DNA from: Tubulanus polymorphus
Lineage: Eukaryota; Nemertea; Palaeonemertea; Tubulaniformes; Tubulanidae
Length of the DNA stretch: 64,000 nucleotides
Assembly (NCBI RefSeq): GCF_964204645.1
Contig: NC_134029.1
Span: 15,120,850 to 15,184,849 of the forward strand
Reading direction: 5' to 3'
A program made the translations under genes and the position numbers. Shown here piece by piece: positions 19,721 through 30,634 of this stretch (positions within the stretch are counted from its first letter, which is position 1; every line of letters starts with the position of its first letter). Below the pieces are notes generated by a model, which saw only the letters and a list, made by a program, of their open reading frames with translations, was not told the DNA's origin and did no database searches.

Positions 19721-21030
19721 GATGAGAAGATAGGATGTGAAATTTGTGGTGAACTTCTAAGAAAAAGTAATATGGCTCGACATATGAAAAAACATGATGA
19801 AAATTATAAACCCCCTAAAATAAAATGTCCAAAATGTAATAAATTATTCTCAAGAAATTATGTTAAAAAACATTCAGAGAAGTGTAGAATTAATGGCGCA
19901 ACGGCTAATTTTGATAGTAATGAAAGTAATAGTAATTCTGCTGAAGTTGAACCTGAAGTTATTTGGAAAAGACCTTTCTTATTCTATGATAAGGATAATA
20001 TAAAAGATCATTTCTGCGAACCTTGTCGAATAAAATATAGCCCTGAAAATATAGAAGATTGGGAGAAACATCAATTTCGTAAAGTACATATAGATAAAAT
20101 TTCTAATAAATTTGAAACTGAATTTAATGAAAGAAAAAATAATTTATTAGAAAAAATAAAATATGAGAAAACGTTACCAGATAATGAAGAAACAGTTGAA
20201 AAGTTAGAAAAACAATATAATGAATTAACAAGAAAAACATATTATTGTAAATATTGTAAATTGATTATTACAACAAGTAATTATAAATCTACATGATAGA
20301 ACAATAAAACGTAAGAAAATACCAAGAGCTTAATAAAGATCTATTACCAATAAATTATAAACAAAAATGCCCACAATGTATTTATGCGACCTTAAGACAA
20401 GAGGGTACTGAGATATTTTGTGTTGATGTTGATTGTGGATGGCGAAAGAATTTATGGGGTGGAGAAAAAACTAGAAAATTTCCCTTAGAACCAAAATTAG
20501 ATTATCTAGATGAAATTTTTAGAATATTTTCTATAGAAGATCATACACCAGAATATATGCAATGGCTTGAAAAAATGAAAATAATAGAAAATAAAAATGG
20601 TGAAATAACTAAAAAAGATATTATAAAAACAATTATTCCACCAACATTTAACACAAAACAAAAGAAAATGTATTTATATTTATTATTTAACGATTATTAT
20701 GAAAAACCTAAATTAACAGAAGAAGATATGGAAAATATAAAAAAAATATTCGAACAAATATTATTGTATTATTTGGAAAATAGAATAACAGATTCAATAA
20801 ATTATGAATTCTTTTTAAATAAGATTACAAATTATTTAAACATCGATATTATAATTCCATTTGATGAATTAACAAACAAAAAGAAACAAAGAGAGCGAGA
20901 TGAAATGTGGAACAAGATAGAACTTTATTTAAATAAGAAAAATGGAATGGAAGAAGAACCTGAACAATTAAATGAAAATGAAGAAGCCAATAGTGATTTC
21001 GAGTATGATGATATTGATTTTATGTTTTAA
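19718..21030 (+). pseudogene. multi-zinc-finger protein convergent with PolB, frameshifted
   Basis: N-terminal C2H2-like fingers CEICGELLRKSNMARHMKKH and CPKCNKLFSRNYVKKHSEKC (residues about 6-52) are followed by CEPCRIKYSPEN...KVH and CKYCKLIITTS, then a charged helical region and a very acidic end (SDFEYDDIDFMF). The frame breaks near 20,296 and resumes to 21,030. The B copy (48,676-47,255, minus) is also broken, and C has a distant relative with the same acidic tail (29,487-32,576). It overlaps the PolB stop codon tail to tail. A nucleic-acid-binding regulator or replication accessory is plausible but unproven. Confidence 0.72.
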
Positions 21031-24000
21031 TGACCATAAGGTAATGTTTTTATACCATCATCTAAAATATGCCTTTTATCATCAAATGGATTTAAACTAG
21101 TTTTTTTCAACTTCATTAATGTACATCTCATGATCTTCTGATCTTAAACAATTCATTTTGTGTTTCATTACAATTGATTTATATAAACACTTTATATAAT
21201 CTTGAAATTCTATATGTTTATCAACCACATGTTTTGTTATTCCTTTTAACTTTTTAGCTTCATGATCTTTTGTTCTGTAACTATACATTTTACTTCTTAT
21301 CCCAACAAATTCAATCATTTCATCACCCCCTAATTCATTTTTAAATTTACCAGGAATCTTTTTATTATCATTGCTAAATAGTTCATGATCTTTGGGATAA
21401 TTGCTAAAATCAAAATGATGTTTTAATGTTTTTAAGTCTTTTGTTATGTCATTTGTCTTGATTTTTAGTATGTAGGTGTCCGTATTTTTGGCTATTAATG
21501 GAAATCCACAGTTAAATGTGCCATCTTCAGTTGATAAATCATAAACATAATCTGTTGGGTTACATATTTCAAATAAATCTTTAACTTCTTCTGTTAACTC
21601 ATTTTCTACATGGCTTAAATTAAAGCAATTTGGTTTAGATTTAATCAATCCAATATTCATATTAAAACCTAATGAATTGCATAATATATTTAATCCTGAT
21701 ATAGCAACTTTTCCTTTTTGAGCTAAAGATATTGTTTTGCGGTTTTTGAAACTTTTAGTACCATCTGCTGCGTAGAATCCAATGAAGAACCATTTTCTTA
21801 AATTATCTTTTGCATTTAATGCATAATCTGGAACTATCTTTTCTTTTGTTGAAGTATTACTTTTAACTATTGCATGAATATAGAATTCATCATTATATTT
21901 TATAGCAAAATCTTTAGGATTATTTACAAGTATTCTATAAACTGCTGTTGATTTCATATGATCCACGATTCTAAATATTTTATGTGAATAAACTTCTTCA
22001 CAAAATTTCTTTATTCTTTCTAATAATTTTAAGTCTTGATTGCATAAATACCAGCAATATTGAGTGCGATTAACATAATTATACACACCTGCTGAACCAT
22101 CACCCATGAAAAATCCTTTGATAAAATATTTCTTTTTCTTCTAATGTTTCGGGTTCTATATTATAAATATTATCAATAATTTCATCAAATGACATATGAT
22201 TCATTCTTTGGAAAAATCTTTTATGTAATAATTCATCTCCAATTTTTATATCAGTTGGTTTTATTTCATCGCCATTTCGTTTAATTAAACTATGATCTTC
22301 TGTAACATCTACAAATCCTAATTTAGTTCTAACTCTATAGATTTTCTTATTTGTTTTATGTCTAATAATATTCTTTAATTTTTTCCATCCATTTCTTGTC
22401 CAAACATCCATTAAACCATTTATTTGTATTAATTCTTTTTCTCCATATGAAATATAACATTCATTTTGTTTTGGAATTATTTCTGAAATTCTTCTTATCA
22501 ATATTTTATCATTACATTTTAATAATATTGGGGTGTCAGCTGTTACAGAATCAAAATATAATATTTCAATATGCTTTTCCCCAAAAAGTGGTTGTAAAAC
22601 ATTATAATAAAAATCATACATTAATAATTTTGATACTTCTAAAACAGTCGAACCAATAAATATAGGTTTATTAAATTTCATTGATGTTCTTTTTAATTTA
22701 ACTGCTGTTAAATAATCTTCAAATCTTTTATTTCCTAAATGTCTAGGACTTGATTGTAAATGTCTTAATCTTTCAGAATTATTCACTAATTCAATATCAT
22801 TTCTATTTCTAATATTTTCACATGTTTTACCATAAAAACTATTATTCATTAATTTGAAGAAATCTTTTTCAAAATCTGTTTTTGATATTGTTCTCTGTTG
22901 AGTATTGAAATCTATATATTTTTCTAACCACTTCGATTGATTAAATTCAATATATCTATGTACTTTCTTTAATTTCATTCCTTGTTTTAGATAAAATTTT
23001 AACATTCTATAATGAACAATATAATTGTATTTATTATTTTGAGTAAGTATTAATTTTTCTGTAAAAACATGATCTTTCGGTTTTATTTTCTTCTGGTATT
23101 CACTTAAATAACTATCATCTACAGTTAAATGTTCTGGGCAATAAGGTAAGTTTCTTGTTTTAAACTTTATATTTTCAGGATATTCTAAATCAACTACAAA
23201 GAAATAACCAATTGGTGCTTCATCTTTTAAACTCGCAATTGCGCTTTCCCAATCAGTTTTATCACCATTTTCAACTTCTGTTAATATAAAATTTTTATAT
23301 GGTTGAGGTTGCATCATTGCCCAACCATATAAATTATTGGCATCAATATATAATGATTTATATTCATCATTTGCTTTAAAATATCTATCTCCCATAACAC
23401 CACTAATTCCACCTCTAATTGATTTTTCAAATAATAAAATCATATCTGGTTCTTTTAATAAATCTAATTCTACATTTGTATATTTTAAACCACATTGCCA
23501 GGTTAAACCAGGACTAGAGTAGCAATAACAAGGATCAACATTAAAATGATTCAAATTAACTTCTCTAAATTTTTCAAATATGTCAGCCAATATCATAACA
23601 TCTGATTTTAAATATAAATCAACTAATTCACCATGATTTTTCATCTTAAAATGGTTCCAAATATTTAATGTTCTATTAAACACTTCGTCTTTCACATACT
23701 CCTCTTTTAATTGATCATAAAATTGATCTTTCAATAATTCTGTTACATTAAAATCATTGTGTGTTTTATAAAATGAATAAGGAATTGCGCCTTTATATCT
23801 CAATAATTTAAAATCTTGTTCATTTGGATAATAATATCGAGTTATAACAAAATCATTATCAACTAAACTTTTTGATAAATTATCTAATGAACTTGCTAGA
23901 AATCTATAAGAATCTAAAAATCTAATGCAACCAAATTGAAATGAAATATAATTTTCAGATGTTTTAGCTAATAGTTTAAAATCATATTTTCTTACATTTG

Positions 24001-25917
24001 CTTCATTCATAGCATTATATTCTTCTATTTCTATGAATAAAAACGTTTTTCACAATAACAACAATGAGTTGCATAATTAAAATCAATTTCATCTTCTTTT
24101 GTCATAACTATTCTTTCATTTTTGTTTAATAATTTTGCAAAATCACTTTCTAATTCAATCATTTTATCACAAAAATCATTAACTACATTTTCACCTCTAA
24201 AAGAAATATATTGACTTTCATATAATTCGGGATAATTTGATTTTATATAAATTCAATAAGCAGCAGCTCTTTGATGAACTTTTTTAATTGTATTTATAAT
24301 TGGTGGGTCTTGTATTGTGTCTTCATTTAATTCATTTCCTTTATCCATTGATTTTAATAATTGCTTTTTGTTATATATTTCTTTTCTATCTTGATCAGTT
24401 AATTCTTTATTCAACGATTCAAAATCCCCATAAATTACAAATGGAACAATATTCTTAAATTTATGATTAGTAAATTTCAATTTATAATCTTTTTCTGTTG
24501 GCATTATTAATTTACAAAAATCTTTATTATCACATAATTCTTTATGTTTTAATAATGTATTCTCAGTCATAAATTTAGATAAACATTTTCTACATAGATA
24601 AATTTTACGATGATGATCACTTTCTGTTCTAAAGAATAAATCAATTTGTTTTAACCACATATAATGTTCATTTTCATCTTTTTTATAATATAACAAATCT
24701 ATAACATTTTCATCATCATAATATTCTGTTAAATATAAAGCTTCCAATGTATAATCTTTAATATTTTCACCTTTTGTCTTTGGTAATTGCATTAATTCGA
24801 ATACATTTATTTTTAAATTATTAATTTTTTCTATTTTAGGAATCATTTTTATAGTTACTGGATATTGATCAATTTTATATAATGTTTCATATTTCCGGTA
24901 ATTTGTTATTCTAAAACTATGTGTCATATCTTCTGTTGGGTGTAAGCAACTAATAATTGACCATAGAAAACATTTATTATCTTCATTTTGAACATTTATT
25001 ACTGCTTTTGTTGTAAATGGTAATTAAATATAAGATGATGCTTTAATATCCTTTTCTGTTGTAAAGTTTGAATCATTTTTAAACATTTTATTACTTTTTG
25101 ATGTTTTATTTCTTTTTGTATTATAAACATTTAAATCTAAATATATAATTTCATTCAATGTTAAGCCAGAACCCTCAAAATATCTTTCTTCAATATGACG
25201 TTTAAATTCATTAAAGATTTTTTCTAACTTCTCTTTTATTTGTGTTTTTGAAATTATTTCTTCAGAGTGTGTTTGAATATTATAATTCATTTTTTCTTCT
25301 GACTTTATAAAACTTACTTTCCCAGAGATACTAATTTTTGGATATTCAACACCTGTTATCAAATCTAGTATTTTTTCTATTATTTCATTAAATTTACTAT
25401 AATCTTCTATTGTTGTACCTTTAAAAAATCTAAATATAATAGCTGCAGGACCAATTTTACTATGTAATGTTTCTAAAATTTCAATTGTATCTTTTATTTC
25501 TAGTGAATCAATATAATTTCTAACATTTTCCATGTAAGGTTTATTTGAAATGGATTTAGTTTTTGAAGTTGATTTTTTTACTTGTTGAGGTTTATTATCA
25601 AAATATTCTGATCCTAAAACATTTTTATTTAAATTTTTATAATGTTTTTGTGATTCGAGATGTCTATTATAATTCCTTTTTACTATAAATTCATTACAAA
25701 CTTCACATTTTATTTCATCCACATTCATATTTTCTAATCGTTCTTTTCTTTCATTGGAATTTTCTGGAGTTTCAAAATCTATTACATCTTTTATATGATT
25801 TGCAGATTTTTCATGTCGTGATTTTTGGGATTTATCGATGTATTTTTTACAATATTGACAATAATATTGATTTTTATTAACATTATTGTTTTCTGGTTGG
25901 TGTTCATTTCCTCCCAT
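21027..25917 (-). pseudogene. polB: protein-primed DNA polymerase B with intein, broken
   Basis: The N-terminus has two C2H2 fingers (YYCQYCKKYIDKSQKSRH and KCEVCNEFIVKRNYNRH), then the region ending FEGSGLTLNEIIYL. Exonuclease motifs: IYGDFESLN (Exo I) and YLKSDVMILADIFE (Exo III); the Exo II region present in B is deleted here near 24,045. Polymerase motifs: YIDANNLYGWAM (A), LMNNSFYGKTC (B) and YFD/TDTY (C), the last split by an intein. The family replicates linear genomes by protein priming. Breaks: a stop at about 25,025, a stop near 24,253, the deletion at about 24,045, a 1-nt insertion in the intein near 22,115 and another near 21,100. Its stop codon overlaps that of the zinc-finger gene. 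Confidence 0.92.
21484..22549 (-). other. intein with LAGLIDADG endonuclease in PolB motif C
   Basis: The insertion splits YFD from TDTY. It begins SVTADTPILLKCND (Ser1), has the block-B TEDHSLI, two dodecapeptide-type LAGLIDADG motifs (KGFFMGDGSAG and FFIGFYAADGTKS), the block-F pattern YDLSTEDGTFNCG and ends PLIAKN before Thr. Terminal Asn and +1 Thr fit protein splicing; the usual His before Asn is Lys. Length is 1,066 nt, 3n+1 because of one extra base near 22,115 relative to B, which shifts the frame just before the first LAGLIDADG motif. B has a homologous, more worn intein at 45,755-46,803. Confidence 0.9.
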
Positions 25918-25997
25918 TTATAAGGAAAAAAAATTACTTGTGGTGATGAGTGGTCGACCTTCGACCTCTGGTATGAAACCCACATCTTCCAATTACT
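25911..25997. repeat. Polinton A TIR, right (87 bp)
   Basis: Exact inverted copy of 8,808-8,894. The PolB start codon and second codon lie within it. Confidence 0.95.
25915..25936 (-). promoter_or_regulatory. late-promoter-like motif, TIR right (PolB)
   Basis: TAA plus eight T, CC, then TTATAAATG. Being in the TIR, the same promoter serves both terminal genes. Confidence 0.65.
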
Positions 25998-26003
25998 CAC
26001 TAG
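25998..26003. repeat. Polinton A target-site duplication, right
   Basis: CACTAG, identical to 8,802-8,807. Confidence 0.93.
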
Positions 26004-26790
26004 TTTTTTTGTGCTCTCAGTGTCGAGATGTTTCCTTATACGGCTAATCTGATATAAGCTACCGAAAGCGGCTTTGCATGACGCTTTTATATGCGCATCC
26101 ATTGTCATTCCACGATCAAGCAAAACACCCACGTCTTTTACACATTCAGAAACCTGAATTAATGTTCCATCGACGTTAACATCATGTATGATACCAGATC
26201 TTCTGGTTGAGACGAAGGTAGCAGCCTATATCTTTACAGCATTTAGAGCTAGCTTGTTTGCAGTCAGCCACGACCTGATATCAACAATACACGTTTGAAC
26301 ATTATCAACCATAGCCTTGGTAGCTCGAGATCACCAAGTGGTACAAAGTCCATAACCTGGTTTTCATCTACAAAAAGCTCATACGGCATGTTATTTTTCA
26401 ACATGATATCAATAAGGGGAATTGTATACAATGTGAATAATACAGGGCCAAGTACAGACCCTTGAGGAACACCATATGCTAAAGGGGTTGGGGTAGACTG
26501 TTCTCCTTTAACACAAACTCCTCCCGTGTAGATAAGATCTAAATTAAGACAAAGCACATTCACATATTCCCATTCGCGCATGAAGTCTTTGTAATAGAAT
26601 CTGATGGTCAAAAGTATCGAATGCAGCCGATAATTCTAAAAGGACCAACAAAGCCTCATGACCATTATCTAATGCTGACAGTATAAAGTCAGAAACTTTA
26701 AGAAGGGAAGTTTCAGTGCTATGCCCACAGCGATGGGCTGATTGATGCTGATTGATGGAATAGTGACCCACAGAATGAACCGTATACTGA
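25998..26790 (-). pseudogene. 5' part of the LINE interrupted by Polinton A
   Basis: RT motifs are DLSAAFDT-like (LELSAAFDTFDHQILL, near 26,630), [10 protein letters not shown] (near 26,470) and a damaged active site (FVDE where YADD is expected, near 26,370). The protein continues (GVLLDRGMTMDAHIKASC; RKHLDTEST) to the TSD, where it is in frame with 8,807. It starts abruptly inside the RT near 26,790, indicating 5' truncation. Confidence 0.85.
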
Positions 26791-27639
26791 GACTAAAATC
26801 AGCAGTTAGAATAACAGCAACGCCCAATCTTTATGAAATTGCTTGAACATTAAAACATCTGTCACATAATTGCACACGTAAAATTTCATTATAAACGAAC
26901 ACCCGTCGCCGACGCGGCAAACGTACAGAAATAATCAATTTGCTCGAACATGTGTCACGCTGGCAGTTAGAAATGAGCACGCATATACACAAGACACATA
27001 GATATCTCCCTCTCGAAATACAATTCGGAGTTACAGTTTGCGAGTTAAGTGTAAGAACTGTTATTTGTTGCTATTATGAAGTAGGGAAAGTGGGCTACTA
27101 AATATGAAACCTTTAAATATACTTAAGTGCAGTAATTCATATTTAACAACAACGCTGTGACTTTGGAGTACTCCGAGCTGTAATAAAGTGAGATACGGGC
27201 CACTTCTCAAACTCACAAGCAATGATTTTACTGGTGATAAATTTTAGCATAAACCTGGTTCAACTTCAAGTTAATTATATTCTACGCAAGATATCATTTA
27301 GATAACAAAATGCTATACGTAACAAGAAGACAATTGCCATTTATGGATGTTTCATCTCAAGAGACTGTAGCTGTTTTGTTGTACTGTATAGATTTTCAAT
27401 GTATGATATTTTGCCCGAATTGCAGTTTCTATTACTTTCGATGTTCGGTCGTTGTTAATGGTAACAGCAATAGCTGTTGTATTATACCATATTGATTTCA
27501 ACAATCCACGCATACCTTACCGGGCTTCGCATGAGCGGCTTGGAATGTTGAAATCAATACAATTTGCATAATAAATATATGTGTTTATCATATCAACTGG
27601 TGTTTTTGATAAATTAATTTTCAGTTTGAGGATGTAATA
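26791..27639. other. gene-free stretch with a small hairpin
   Basis: No gene is recognised. A hairpin has arms ATTGATTTCAAC (27,491-27,502) and GTTGAAATCAAT (27,547-27,558). The open frame at 27,310-27,495 looks like chance. Confidence 0.5.
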
Positions 27640-27642
27640 TCA

Positions 27643-27682
27643 AGGATACGAAATGACTTATGTGGACAATTTAATTGCTCCT
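27643..27682. other. conserved subterminal motif in C
   Basis: GATACGAAATGACTTATGTG then GACAATTTAATTGCTCC; a version of the motif at 10,217-10,252. Confidence 0.55.
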
Positions 27683-27982
27683 AATAGATAAACAAAAGTA
27701 GTGAGATCCTTATCTAATAGAAAGTATTAAAAATTACATATCTTTAACTAGCTATTGAATTCTATTATATTTTTTTTATATATTCTTAATCAATTCTAAT
27801 TAACACTAGATTAAATAGATATTGATAAGAATTGAATAAAAATTACATAACTTCAAATAGATATTCAAATCTAGTTAATACTAGAATTTTTTAACTTTAA
27901 CTAAATAGTATTAACCCAAAGAGTTACTAGTATCATTTGAAGAATAATTATAATATTTTTTTTCACTTTTTTTCTAAAATGA

Positions 27983-28567
27983 ATGTCTAAAAAATCTAGT
28001 AAGAATAATATTGATATTGAAAAGACATTACATGATTTAGGTATTACTGAAAATAATGATAATGTAGCAACTAATTGTATTCAAAATAATAATATTGATA
28101 TTGAATACTACTTATATTGTAAGCACCAACTTGAGTTACTAGTTGCTAGTGGCAAATGTAAAGAATTCTTAAATAGAATTATAACTTTTCAAGAATTACA
28201 TGATATGAAATCAGAAAAAGTAATCAGATATTTTAAAATATATGAAGAAGCAAGGTTAGCTCGAATAAGCGATTCTATTAGTGACGGTATTATAAAATGT
28301 TATTCTAAATTATGTAATCGGATAATACCAATTGATGATGAAAATAAATTATATAGTGATTTAAAAAATGATTACTAAGTTATGACAGAACTGCAAAAAT
28401 GGGTTGGATATGCTTCATTTCAATTAGGTGGAATAATGACATTAATTTCTACTGGAGTTATAACATTTTCTAATATCAAACCTATAGTATATAAGTCAGA
28501 TAATATCGAAACAGATATCGAAACAGATATTAGTTCAGAACAAAAATTAAGTAAAATAAATAAGTGA
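27983..28567 (+). pseudogene. C homologue of the 202-residue protein (one stop)
   Basis: Starts MSKKSSKNNIDIEKTLHDLG and shares YYLYCKHQLELLVASGKCKE and WVGYASFQLGG with the 57,005 gene. A TAA at 28,376-28,378 interrupts it; the frame continues to 28,567. Preceded by T-runs and AAATG. It is inverted relative to the rest of C. Confidence 0.75.
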
Positions 28568-28569
28568 TG

Positions 28570-28835
28570 ATATTCAGAAAAAGCTTTGATCTGAAAAACA
28601 AATTAAATGGGCAAGGGAATTAGATAAAAGATCTGAGTTAAAACGAGCTAAGAAAAAGAAATTAACTGATATAAATGAATCACAGAAATTATCCGTTATT
28701 AATTCGAATGATAATCCATCTAATTCTTCTAATACTGGAAGAAATAATAACTTATATATTACAATTGGATTAATCACAGTAATTATATTTTCTGGTGTTT
28801 TATATAAATTCAAATTTAATAATAATGATAAGTAA
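28570..28835 (+). pseudogene. C homologue of the 122-residue membrane protein
   Basis: Contains KQIKWARELDKRSELKRAKK, a polar spacer and a hydrophobic helix (LYITIGLITVIIFSGVLY), then a lysine/asparagine tail ending at 28,835. A stop near 28,582 (TGA) breaks its start. Layout matches 10,358-10,726. Confidence 0.6.
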
Positions 28836-29125
28836 CGAGACGAGTAGTACTGTATAGGTTAACCATTTATTTGACGTACGAGCTTTCGCATCTAATGAAT
28901 AGAAGCTTCATCAGGTGAATGAGTATAGTCAATGGAAAAACAACAGTACTTATAGGTAGACTGACACTAATTACAGAGAACTGAGTGAGAAGAGTAATTA
29001 CAAATAAATTATTGTAATGATTATTATTTATTAATAATAATAATTCTTTTCACTCAGTTCTCTGTAATTAGTGTGAGTCTACCTATAAATACTGTTGTTT
29101 TTCCATTGACTATACTCATTATCAT
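28836..29125. mobile_element. Penelope-like element terminal fragment with long hairpin
   Basis: Inverted arms of about 71 bp (28,918-28,989 and 29,050-29,120) flank an AT-rich loop. On the minus strand next to it, TTCACCTGATGA (28,908-28,919) and GAAA (28,884-28,887) form a hammerhead-like core, as known in PLE terminal repeats. No RT is left. Confidence 0.55.
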
Positions 29126-29127
29126 AA

Positions 29128-29190
29128 AGATAATTTTATGAAAATTGCATTAGATATTTATAAAGGAATAAATACATTATTATTCAAATA
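29128..29190 (+). pseudogene. packaging ATPase fragment (C)
   Basis: About 20 codons (MKIALDIYKGINTLLF) match the segment just before Walker B of the ATPases at 11,546 and 56,079. Truncated on both sides. Confidence 0.55.
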
Positions 29191-29486
29191 ATACGTATTC
29201 TAAATAGACTCCTTTTATAATAAATATTATTTATACAATATATTTAACATTTTCAACCAATATATTTTTAATTTATCAACTAATATATAAATAAGTTTGA
29301 AAATAATAAAGGTTATAAATTATAATTGAAACTTCAATATAAATTCTTGAAATAAAATTATAATTTAGGTTATTTTAGTTAATACGTATTAGATACATTA
29401 ATACTTAAAACCCCCTTTTTTATAAACTATTATTTTATACAATTTTCAACCAATATATTTCTTATGGAAGTAATTAAATATAGTAT
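29191..29486. other. AT-rich non-coding stretch with a direct repeat
   Basis: Two similar blocks sharing TTTTCAACCAATATATTT, at about 29,210-29,275 and 29,400-29,463. No gene seen. Confidence 0.5.
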
Positions 29487-29923
29487 TTAAAACATAAAAT
29501 AAACATCATCATACTCGGTATCGCTATTAGTTTTGTTTTTTTCATTAGACTCTAAAAGTTGATCTATCCCATATAAACTATTATTAGGAAAATGTTTTAT
29601 TTTATTAATACCAGTAACTTTATCTTCTATTTTCAATTTCTTAGTACCTTCATTATCATGATCAATATGCTTACCTGTAACTATGTTTTCCTTGCCCTCT
29701 TTCTTAGTGTTTGACACTAATATTTTATTTACAATGTTTGACACTAATAATTTATTCGCATCAGTTAAATCTATTTCAGCTTTACTGAGTTCAGGTTCCT
29801 TAAGTAAAAAATCATCTAATAAATCTTTATATAAATCTTTACCATTTTTTTAATTTGAAGCAAACTTTGTAACATATCTATGTGGATGTTCTATAAATTC
29901 TCTGATACCAACATGTTTTATAA
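29487..29923 (-). pseudogene. C zinc-finger gene, 3' part
   Basis: Continuation of the gene at 32,192-32,576 beyond PLE-1: the frame crosses the 12-bp TSD (PIAN / VIKHVG...). One stop near 29,850. It ends in the acidic tail SDTEYDDVYFMF, like the A zinc-finger protein's SDFEYDDIDFMF. Confidence 0.65.
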
Positions 29924-29935
29924 CATTAGCAATAG
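29924..29935. repeat. PLE-1 target-site duplication, left
   Basis: CATTAGCAATAG, repeated exactly at 32,180-32,191. Confidence 0.85.
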
Positions 29936-30151
29936 CCGAATAACCATAGAAGCGATAACATTAAAAACCTCATTTTCTAATGAGTAACTACAGTTTATTA
30001 ACACGAACGTTTTCGGGATCATATCCCTTCATCAGGTGAAATACAAGTGAATCAAATGATTAAACTACAGGTTTATATACAACATAAGTTACAAAATTAC
30101 AAGTGCTAAATTCTAAGCTAATTACAAACCAAGTATTTAATTACAAACTAA

Positions 30152-30628
30152 TTATTTGAATACATTTAGGATAAAGGATGAGCCGTTTTGAAATAATTGT
30201 TGATTTAAAGAGGGTCGTTGCGCTTTAATAAACAGGGCCTCCCTAATTTTACAGTCGAGATCAGATGAACCTTTGTCTAGAATTTTGAATTTGTTGTTAC
30301 TGAATTCCTGATCACAAGTGTGACAAATTGCGAGAATGTGTCCAATCGCAGAAGTCTTTGATCTGTGTTCCTTAATCCTGATGGCCAAATGTCGTTTAGT
30401 TTTCCCAATATAGGAAGTGTTTATATCACATAAACAATTAAATTTATATATGACTTTAGCCTTCAGCGATTTAGGGGTAGCACATTTCAAAGAGAAAAAA
30501 TTCTTAATTTTGGTCGTAGTGAATGCACATTTCAAGTTGATTTCAAAATTCCTTTTAAATAGATATTTTAATTTTCGGGCAAATAGGATTGACGGGTTAC
30601 CAATATACGGTAATGAAATGAATAGATC
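30152..30628 (-). pseudogene. PLE-1 inverted partial copy: GIY-YIG region
   Basis: Repeats the C-terminal 150 or so residues of the plus-strand protein (YKFNCLCDINTSYIGKTKRH). A 1-residue difference (GHILAIC for GQHLAIC) and a stop at the arm end mark it as a truncated copy. Confidence 0.8.
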
Positions 30629-30634
30629 ATATAC

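Larger units (their letters stand above)
8808..25997 (-). mobile_element. Polinton/Maverick A (17,190 bp)
   Basis: A complete element has AG...CT termini, 87-bp perfect TIRs and a 6-bp TSD. It carries chromodomain integrase, protein-primed PolB, packaging ATPase and capsid genes. Most genes lie on the minus strand. The terminal small gene (8,888) and the zinc-finger gene (19,718) are on the plus strand. It disrupts a LINE frame. PolB, ATPase, minor capsid, the 202-residue gene and others carry stops or frameshifts, so it is not autonomous. Confidence 0.95.

Noticed and set aside
27310-27495. 61-codon cysteine-rich frame
   Set aside because: Short, in plain AT-rich DNA without promoter motif or homologue.
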